Source: Methanosarcinales archaeon Methan_01
Lineage (GTDB): Archaea; Halobacteriota; Methanosarcinia; Methanotrichales; Methanotrichaceae
Length of the DNA: 49,552 nt
Assembly: GCA_001602645.1 (NCBI GenBank)
Contig: LUYE01000008.1
Span: 1 to 49,552 of the forward strand
Direction of reading: 5' to 3'
Shown here: in pieces, positions 44,228 through 49,552 of the stretch
Layout: every line of letters starts with the position of its first letter
How positions within the stretch are numbered: position 1 is the stretch's first letter
The notes under the pieces: generated by a model
The model's database searches: none
What the model saw: the letters and a program-made list of their open reading frames with translations, nothing else
Told to the model about the DNA's origin: nothing
Position numbers and translations under genes: made by a program

Positions 44228-45518
44228 TCATGATTTTTCCTAATGTAACGATCAATAGAGCCAGCAATAGCCATCCTAGAACTTTCTCGATCAGTACTAA
44301 AAATTTCCATCGTCCATTGGGATACCAACTTTGATGGGGCGGAGAGACGAAAACTATAGTGCTATAATAGAGAGCCTCAAACAACGAAACTTGTGTAGTT
44401 AAGTTCATCCAATGCGTTCTTATTTCGTTTATAGTCGACTTGGGAATCGACTTTGGGGGAATACATTTCAATCTCCTGAAGGAATTTATAAGCCATCTTA
44501 GGGAAATAAATGATATAATCAAATTTATAAATTTTATGCATTCGTGATGTACGCTCTTGGGCGGAATCGTCTCTTTATCTTCATCAAGGGCGTCGGATCT
44601 ACCAATTCCATCTCCAATCCAATATAAAAATCCAAAAAATACGACTAATAAAAGACTAAACCCTAAGGTGTAGCCTGGACGTACCCCGTATCCGCAAGTG
44701 AGCCACGCGAAAATATCAACTAATTTAGATATGCCCCATCCTGTTTGTTCTTGTTTTACTTTCCTATAATGGAAATAGCAATCATCAGCATCGCTGAACC
44801 ATCCTAGCGATTTATAGTTCTCGACCAACTTGAGATATGTATTTTCGTTATATACAAGAGATTTCCTTATCAATTCAAATTTAATCTCTAATTTAGAAAA
44901 CTTTGTTCTATCAAGATTCAGTTTTTCATTGAATATTGCGCTATTAAGATAGCCATCTCCGTTGAAAACGGCAAAATTAAATATCGCGTTGCCATTAAAT
45001 ATAGCAGATCCAAATTCTGCATCCTCTTCGAAATAAGCCTCCCAGAAATTTGCATCTTTCGAAAAAATTGCCTTCCAAAAAAAAGCATCCGCTGCAAAAT
45101 GAGTGTAAAGGAAGTTCACATTATCTCCAAATTTAGAATGACTAAAATCTGCACGCCCCTTAAATATAGAATATGTCATATTACAATGTTCCTTGAACGT
45201 TGTATTATACATATAGACAGGTTTATTGAACATCACATAATTCAAATCGACACAATCCTTTATAGTAGAATTTCTTATTATAATAGGCACATTTATAATC
45301 TTCTTTCCAGTTTCGCTTTCATCGAGATCCAATCGAGCTGAGTCCAATCGACCATCAATAATTACATGATCATAGCTGACTTCTTTCCCTTCTTCGATCC
45401 TCTTGAGCAGATCGTCCGCTGGAACTAAATTATATCCATCTTGGCCCAAAGCCGGTGCCAAAATAGAGATCAAAGCCATTGAACTTAGTAAAATAAATTT
45501 AATATAGTTCCTCTCCAT
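44220..45518 (-). CDS. pentapeptide-repeat protein with C-terminal ion-channel-like domain
   Basis: A 432-residue protein. Signal peptide 1-25; a region of degenerate A(D/N)F-type pentapeptide repeats (about 95-205: GRADFSHSKF, DANFWEAYFEEDAEF, GNAIFNFAVF); a helix; then membrane segments (about 275-300, 335-350 and the end). The stretch LFEALYYSTIVFVSPP followed by a last hydrophobic helix resembles a two-helix potassium-channel module. The repeat domain should lie outside the membrane. Base composition is strikingly AT-rich compared with both sides, a sign of horizontal acquisition. Ligand and ion are unknown. Confidence 0.78.
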   Translation of the reverse strand: MERNYIKFILLSSMALISILAPALGQDGYNLVPADDLLKRIEEGKEVSYDHVIIDGRLDSARLDLDESETGKKIINVPIIIRNSTIKDCVDLNYVMFNKPVYMYNTTFKEHCNMTYSIFKGRADFSHSKFGDNVNFLYTHFAADAFFWKAIFSKDANFWEAYFEEDAEFGSAIFNGNAIFNFAVFNGDGYLNSAIFNEKLNLDRTKFSKLEIKFELIRKSLVYNENTYLKLVENYKSLGWFSDADDCYFHYRKVKQEQTGWGISKLVDIFAWLTCGYGVRPGYTLGFSLLLVVFFGFLYWIGDGIGRSDALDEDKETIPPKSVHHECIKFINLIISFISLRWLINSFRRLKCIPPKSIPKSTINEIRTHWMNLTTQVSLFEALYYSTIVFVSPPHQSWYPNGRWKFLVLIEKVLGWLLLALLIVTLGKIMIR

Positions 45519-45630
45519 GATCTGCGATCATCCCTGTAAATGCCCGTAGAGGTGGGCGTATATCGCGTCCAGCTCCGCTCGCTAGGCAGCGCGCTTTCTA
45601 TCGTCCCACAGGAAAGGCACCACCTCGCCC

Positions 45631-46995
45631 TTACCCCTTGCGCCTCACCTTCAGCACCATCCGCTCCTTGCCCAGGACCTCGACCGTCTCACCGGCCTCG
45701 ATCGCCTCCTCCGCCTCGGCGGCCCAGTACTCGCCGTTGTAGATGACATGCCCCCGGGGGTCGATCCTGTCCAGGGCCTCGGCGACCTCTCTCTCCATCA
45801 TCTCGGAGTAGGGGGGCCTTCGCCGCGCCTCTGCCACCTTGTAGAGGGCGAAGACGAAGAACGCCCCGATGACGATCGTTGGGGCGACGAGGGCGACGAA
45901 GGCGTCTCGCTTGTACGAGGCGGGGGTGTACCACTCCGGCGAGCCGATGGGGACGAGGAGGATCGACCCGAGGACCATGCAGGCGAGCCCCGCCGCCCCC
46001 ATCAGGCCGAAGCCGGGGCTGTTCAGCTCGACGAGGAGGAGGACGAGCCCCAGGATTATCAGGAATAGGGCCCCCAGGTTGACGGAGAAGCCGAGGCCTA
46101 TGAGGCCGAGGGCGAGGGTGATCACCCCGACCAGCTCCGCCCCCAGGCCTGGGTTTGAGAGGCCGAAGATGAGGGCGTAGAGGCCGACGATGAGGAGGAG
46201 CCCCGCCAGCAGCGGATCGGAGAGGACGGCGAGAACCCTCAGGCGGAGGCCCGGCTCGAAGCGGACGATCTCGACGCCCCTGGTGGCTAGGGTCTTGTTC
46301 TTCGCTTCGTTGCCGTCGACCTCCTCCAAGAGGGCCTCGAGGCTGGGGCTGACGTGCTCGATGACGCCGTACGCCAGGGCGTCCTCGGCGTTGAGGTTGA
46401 GGTTGCTTGTGACGAACTCCCGGGCCGCCGTCGTATTCCTGCCGTTCTTCCTCGCCTTCTCCTCGGCCAGGGCCACCACAGCGTTGATCACCTTGGTGTC
46501 GTTGACCGGCTCGGTCCCCGTCGGCCCGATCGAGACCGGCTGGGCGGAACCGATGATCGTCCCCGGGACCATGGCGGCTATGTCCGAAGAGAGGAGGATG
46601 ATCGTCCCCGCACTCCAGGCGGTGGCGCCGGAGGGGTAGACGTACCCGATGACGGGAAGGCTCGTCCTCTCGATGAGGCTTGTGATCTCCTTAGTCTCGG
46701 TGAGGCCGCCGCCGGGGGTGTCCAGGGTGATGACTATGCCATCGCATCCGCGCGCCTCAGCCTCGGCGATCGCCTCCCGGACGATCTCGTCGGACGCTGG
46801 GGTTATGGCGCCATCTAGGGCTACGACCATGACGCTCCCCTGGCCCGCGGCCGAGGCTGCGAGAGCGAGGAGGACGATGGAGAGGAGGGCGAGGGTGGCG
46901 AGGTGGAAGGGCGCCGGCCCGAAACGGGCCGCTGACGTAGGGCCTCGCCAGGAGGGCTGACCCCTCTTCTGCCCCTTCCACGGTGAGGTTTTCAT
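45631..46995 (-). CDS. NfeD-family membrane serine protease (ClpP class)
   Basis: A 454-residue NfeD long-form protein. N-terminal signal/anchor helix; a ClpP-like protease domain with ITLDTPGGGLTETKEI and YPSGATAWSAGTIILLSSD, where the serine of SGATAWSAGT is the expected nucleophile; four to five membrane helices (about 245-385); and a C-terminal OB-fold NfeD domain (about 395-454, GHVIYNGEYWAAEAEE). These proteases cleave stomatin-like proteins. Its start overlaps the stomatin gene stop (ATGA), so the pair is an operon, as in Pyrococcus PH1510/PH1511. Confidence 0.93.
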   Translation of the reverse strand: MKTSPWKGQKRGQPSWRGPTSAARFGPAPFHLATLALLSIVLLALAASAAGQGSVMVVALDGAITPASDEIVREAIAEAEARGCDGIVITLDTPGGGLTETKEITSLIERTSLPVIGYVYPSGATAWSAGTIILLSSDIAAMVPGTIIGSAQPVSIGPTGTEPVNDTKVINAVVALAEEKARKNGRNTTAAREFVTSNLNLNAEDALAYGVIEHVSPSLEALLEEVDGNEAKNKTLATRGVEIVRFEPGLRLRVLAVLSDPLLAGLLLIVGLYALIFGLSNPGLGAELVGVITLALGLIGLGFSVNLGALFLIILGLVLLLVELNSPGFGLMGAAGLACMVLGSILLVPIGSPEWYTPASYKRDAFVALVAPTIVIGAFFVFALYKVAEARRRPPYSEMMEREVAEALDRIDPRGHVIYNGEYWAAEAEEAIEAGETVEVLGKERMVLKVRRKG

Positions 46996-47768
46996 CTCTC
47001 ACCGAAGGCCTTGGTGAGTCCCGCCACAGCCCCTGTCGCCTCGCCGACCTCTCCGCCGGAGGTGACGACGATCAGGTTCTTCTCCCTCGCAATCTCGGCG
47101 AGGGTCTGAAGCTCCCTCAGCTTTATGGCGACGGGCGCGTCCTGATAGAGCTTCGCCGCCTCGACCATCCGCGCCGACGCCTGGAACTCGCCTTCGGCGA
47201 GGATGATCCGCGATCTCTTCTCCCTCTCCGCCTCCGCCTGCTTGGCGATCGCCCGGAGCATCGACTCAGGAAGGCTGACGTCCCGCAGGGTCACAGCCGT
47301 GACCTTGATCCCCCAGGGATCGGTCTGCTTGTCGAGGATCTCCTGGAGCTTGACGTTCAGCTCCTCCCGCTTCGAGAGGAGGTCATCGAGCTCGATCTCG
47401 CCGAGGACGTCCCGCAGGGTCGTCTGGGCGAGGAGGCTCGTCGCCACCTTGAAGTTCTCGACCTGGATGACGGCCCTGTCGGGGTCGACGACCCTGTAGT
47501 AGAGGACGGCGTCGACGTCGACTGTCACGTTGTCCTTGGTGATGACCGCCTGCTTCTGGACGTCGATCGTCACGACCCGGAGGTCCATGGTGATCGCCCT
47601 GTCGATCACCGGTATGATGATGGTGATCCCGGGGCCCTTGATCCCGCTGTACCGGCCCAGCCTGAAGACGACGAGCCGCTCGTACTCCCGAGGTATCCTG
47701 ATCCCCTGGTAGAGGATGAGCAGGATGATGAGCAGAGGAACAAAACCGACTGATAATACGTCCACCAT
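46992..47768 (-). CDS. SPFH/band 7 stomatin-like protein
   Basis: A 258-residue stomatin: one N-terminal membrane helix (about 5-21), then the SPFH domain (REYERLVVFRLGRYSGIKGPG, DLRVVTIDVQKQAVITKDNV in order) and a C-terminal coiled coil (AIAKQAEAEREKRSRIILAEGEFQAS). It scaffolds membrane complexes and is the presumed substrate of the NfeD protease whose gene overlaps its stop. The TATA box at 47800-47808 lies about 35 bases upstream. Confidence 0.95.
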   Translation of the reverse strand: MVDVLSVGFVPLLIILLILYQGIRIPREYERLVVFRLGRYSGIKGPGITIIIPVIDRAITMDLRVVTIDVQKQAVITKDNVTVDVDAVLYYRVVDPDRAVIQVENFKVATSLLAQTTLRDVLGEIELDDLLSKREELNVKLQEILDKQTDPWGIKVTAVTLRDVSLPESMLRAIAKQAEAEREKRSRIILAEGEFQASARMVEAAKLYQDAPVAIKLRELQTLAEIAREKNLIVVTSGGEVGEATGAVAGLTKAFGER

Positions 47769-47799
47769 GATGACACCCTCAAGCAGTTAACCTCCAGCG

Positions 47800-47808
47800 T
47801 TTAAATAA
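47800..47808 (-). promoter_or_regulatory. TATA box of the stomatin-NfeD operon
   Basis: The - strand reads GGTTATTTAAACGC, 32-40 bases before the ATG at 47768. GGAGGTTAACTG follows it. Confidence 0.5.
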
Positions 47809-47888
47809 CCGACGGGATGATCGGAAGGATACAAAATCAAACGGGTGCGGCATGTCCCCTTCCCAGGCAGGAAGGGGCGCTGAAAAGC

Positions 47889-48038
47889 TCACTTCTTGAA
47901 CTCGGTATATCCGCACTTTCCGCAGGCGAGCCTGTCCTTGTGCTCCCCGAGGAAGACCCCGTTTCCGCACCGGGGACAGATCTGCTTCTTCCTCTTGATG
48001 GCGTCGCCAGCGACGTCGTAGAACTCGTTCACCGCCAT
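47889..48038 (-). CDS. rps27ae: 30S ribosomal protein S27Ae
   Basis: A 49-residue zinc-ribbon ribosomal protein. It reads [18 protein letters not shown], then [16 protein letters not shown] and [11 protein letters not shown], that is, C-X2-C...C-X2-C with the archaeal S27Ae ending. The ATG at 48038 is one base from the stop of the S24e gene (48040), the usual S24e-S27Ae order in archaea. Confidence 0.95.
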   Translation of the reverse strand: MAVNEFYDVAGDAIKRKKQICPRCGNGVFLGEHKDRLACGKCGYTEFKK

Positions 48039-48039
48039 T

Positions 48040-48345
48040 CTAACCCGACTCCTCGGCCTGGGCGGCGGGGGCTGGGACGTTCCTCGCGATGACGTGAGCC
48101 CTCTCGACCTCTTTAGCCCTCTCCTCGGTATCGTAGATCTTGGCGTATCCGACGGTCTCCCGCTTTCCGAACTCGGACTTCAAGCTATCGACCATCACCA
48201 GGCCTACCTTCGAGTTCATGGTGGCAGCGATCTTCTCTATGACGCTCTTTCTGGAGGGGGTGGGCCCATCGTGGGATACGACGAACTTGACCTCTCTCCT
48301 CTTCAACATCGGGTTGTTCTTCTCCTCGATGACCTTGATCTCCAT
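48040..48345 (-). CDS. rps24e: 30S ribosomal protein S24e
   Basis: A 101-residue S24e: [21 protein letters not shown], then the DGPTPSR motif, [25 protein letters not shown] in order, and a short acidic tail. Length is normal for archaea. It lies one base after the DPCK gene and directly before S27Ae, in the conserved Rpo7-Spt4-DPCK-S24e-S27Ae block. Confidence 0.96.
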   Translation of the reverse strand: MEIKVIEEKNNPMLKRREVKFVVSHDGPTPSRKSVIEKIAATMNSKVGLVMVDSLKSEFGKRETVGYAKIYDTEERAKEVERAHVIARNVPAPAAQAEESG

Positions 48346-48346
48346 C

Positions 48347-48883
48347 TCAATCCTCCACTATCATCTTGTCCATGATGCTCTTGGCATACTCCTTCCTCTC
48401 GGGGGTGACCACCACCGCGACGCTCCCCTCGTTAGGCTGGCCGTAGACGACCGTCGAGCCCAGGGGCGCATAGACGATGGCGGGCAGGGTGGCCAGATCC
48501 TCTTCGCCGTCGACCACGATCTTGACCCGGCCGTTTCCGGCGAGCCGCTCCCTTATCACGTCGACGAGCTCCTGGGTGAGGGTCGCCGCAGGGTTGTTGA
48601 CCTCGATAGTATCGTACTCGTCGCGATCGCCGATCCCCTGCTGGACGTGATCGGGCACTGGCATCCTCTTCGTCTTGTGGTCGACGATGCAGATGTCGGG
48701 CTTTCTTCCGGAAGAGGAGAGGAGGCAGAAGGTGGTGACGTCGCCGACGGCGATCACCTTCGGCGCGGGCCGTAGGAGGTCCTGCATGGGCCCGATGCAC
48801 TCCTGCCCCCTTCCCCGGAAGAGCTTTCCCAGGGGGGGCTTCAGCTCGGAGCGGAGCTCCTCGGGAAGACGCAATATCTTCAA
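48347..48883 (-). CDS. GTP-dependent dephospho-CoA kinase (DUF359)
   Basis: A 178-residue DUF359 protein, the archaeal GTP-dependent dephospho-CoA kinase that completes coenzyme A synthesis. LRLPEELRSELKPPLGKLF at the start, then KVIAVGDVTTFCLL, ICIVDHKTKR, NPAATLTQEL and VVDGEEDLATLPA with the acidic metal-site residues are all family features. The start is a TTG at 48883, two bases after the Spt4 stop; no ATG fits. It is part of the transcription/translation block. Confidence 0.9.
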   Translation of the reverse strand: MKILRLPEELRSELKPPLGKLFRGRGQECIGPMQDLLRPAPKVIAVGDVTTFCLLSSSGRKPDICIVDHKTKRMPVPDHVQQGIGDRDEYDTIEVNNPAATLTQELVDVIRERLAGNGRVKIVVDGEEDLATLPAIVYAPLGSTVVYGQPNEGSVAVVVTPERKEYAKSIMDKMIVED

Positions 48884-48885
48884 AT

Positions 48886-49071
48886 CTACCGCACCTTCAG
48901 GGCGTACCTTCCAGGAAGGGTTATCCCCAGCTTCTTTGCGACCTCGGACTCCTTCGGATCGATTATCACGACGTAGCCGGTCCAATCCTTGCTGAGGGAA
49001 GCGGAACCGCAGATCGGACAGACCAGGCCCTCGACGATCCTGTGGCACTCCCTGCAAGCCTGCTCTGTCAT
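48886..49071 (-). CDS. spt4: transcription elongation factor Spt4 (RpoE'')
   Basis: A 61-residue zinc protein: [11 protein letters not shown], then [22 protein letters not shown], the typical Spt4 layout with two CXXC pairs. It partners Spt5 to keep RNA polymerase processive. The ATG overlaps the stop of rpo7 by four bases. Confidence 0.96.
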   Translation of the reverse strand: MTEQACRECHRIVEGLVCPICGSASLSKDWTGYVVIIDPKESEVAKKLGITLPGRYALKVR

Positions 49072-49552
49072 CTCGCCTCAACCTCTGCCTCTTCCTTCCG
49101 CCGGGCCGCCTCCAGCCACTCGATCTTCCCCAGGCCCGTCTGCCTCATGGTGAGGCCGATCTTGCTCTCCCGGGGCTCCTTCTCGTTGAGGCTGATGGCG
49201 ATGATCCGCGCCCGGACCCGGTCACCCTCGCCGAGAGATTTGTTCGAATCTTTGCTCGCGAGCCGCGAGTTCTTCTCATCGTACGATATATACTCGTTGG
49301 TTATCTGGCTCACGTGAAGGAGGCCGTCGAAGGGCCCGATCCCTATGAAGGCGCCGAACTTGACGATCTCCACCACCTCGCCCTCGACGATCTCCTGCAT
49401 CTCAGGCTTGAAGACTATCGCATCGAAGGTGGCGTCGTAGTAGACCGCCCCGTCTCCCGCCAGGATCCTCCCCTCGCCGATGTCGTCTACCCCCAGCACC
49501 GCGACGACGGTGCCCAGGGTCTTGTCGACCCTCGCCTCGTACTTGTTGCGCA
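49068..49552 (-). CDS. rpo7: DNA-directed RNA polymerase subunit Rpo7 (RpoE'), partial
   Basis: The 5' part lies outside the window; the frame is open to the edge ([21 protein letters not shown]). The visible 160 residues cover the end of the tip domain and the S1/OB domain: [54 protein letters not shown] in order, and [12 protein letters not shown]. Rpo7 forms the polymerase stalk with Rpo4. A Glu/Arg-rich tail ends the protein. It heads the block leading to S27Ae. Confidence 0.95.
   Translation of the reverse strand, partial: RNKYEARVDKTLGTVVAVLGVDDIGEGRILAGDGAVYYDATFDAIVFKPEMQEIVEGEVVEIVKFGAFIGIGPFDGLLHVSQITNEYISYDEKNSRLASKDSNKSLGEGDRVRARIIAISLNEKEPRESKIGLTMRQTGLGKIEWLEAARRKEEAEVEAR

Noticed and set aside
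1-49552. CRISPR arrays, insertion sequences, attachment sites and replication origin
   Set aside because: No regularly spaced short repeats, transposase genes, integrase genes or terminal inverted repeats were seen. Proximity of mcm alone does not mark an origin, and no origin-box repeats with a cdc6 gene are present.

Overview
The window is chromosomal DNA of a high-GC methanogenic archaeon. Archaeal information-processing genes (MCM helicase, DnaG-type TOPRIM protein, NMD3, Rpo7, Spt4, S24e, S27Ae, Pth2, TruD) sit beside methanogen-specific genes: methanogenesis marker protein 11, an AksA-like homocitrate synthase, and a methanopterin-type metallo-beta-lactamase-fold protein. Base composition, a formate dehydrogenase-like gene and the overall gene content suggest Methanotrichales/Methanosarcinales (Methanothrix-like); that placement is inference. 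No rRNA, tRNA, CRISPR array or insertion sequence was recognised.

Bases 1-460 hold the end of an ammonium transporter gene and glnK. Bases 960-16577 form a long metal or metal-chelate uptake region on the + strand. First comes a peptide/nickel-type ABC system: a binding protein, two permeases and two damaged ATPase genes. A CooC-like nickel ATPase and an O-methyltransferase are embedded in it. Then comes an iron/cobalamin-type system with one permease, one ATPase, a second methyltransferase and five paralogous binding proteins, three of them in tandem. The two ATPase genes of the first system look like products of internal deletions.

Bases 16617-17220 carry a frameshifted DUF998 membrane-protein pseudogene. 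Bases 17489-23908 are one tight six-gene run: glutamate synthase split into its glutaminase, FMN/Fe-S synthase and GXGXG parts, followed by a formate dehydrogenase-like molybdopterin subunit and two Fe-S proteins. No NADPH (GltD-like) or F420 subunit is present, so a formate- or ferredoxin-driven glutamate synthase is the most interesting hypothesis here. hisH-hisF, a FeoA-like protein, a winged-helix regulator and a small zinc-ribbon protein follow.

Bases 27184-33706 (+) encode exported proteins (glutaminyl cyclase, a beta-helix surface protein), an AksA-like enzyme, a TrkH-type potassium transporter with unusual external inserts, and an MBL-fold protein. From 33764 to the end almost everything is on the - strand: an IorA-like TPP enzyme without its ferredoxin domain, methanogenesis marker 11, truD, pth2, dnaG, nmd3, a DUF424 protein, mcm, a start-less gene fragment, an AT-rich pentapeptide/ion-channel gene, an NfeD-stomatin pair, and the S27Ae-S24e-DPCK-Spt4-Rpo7 cluster, which runs off the window.
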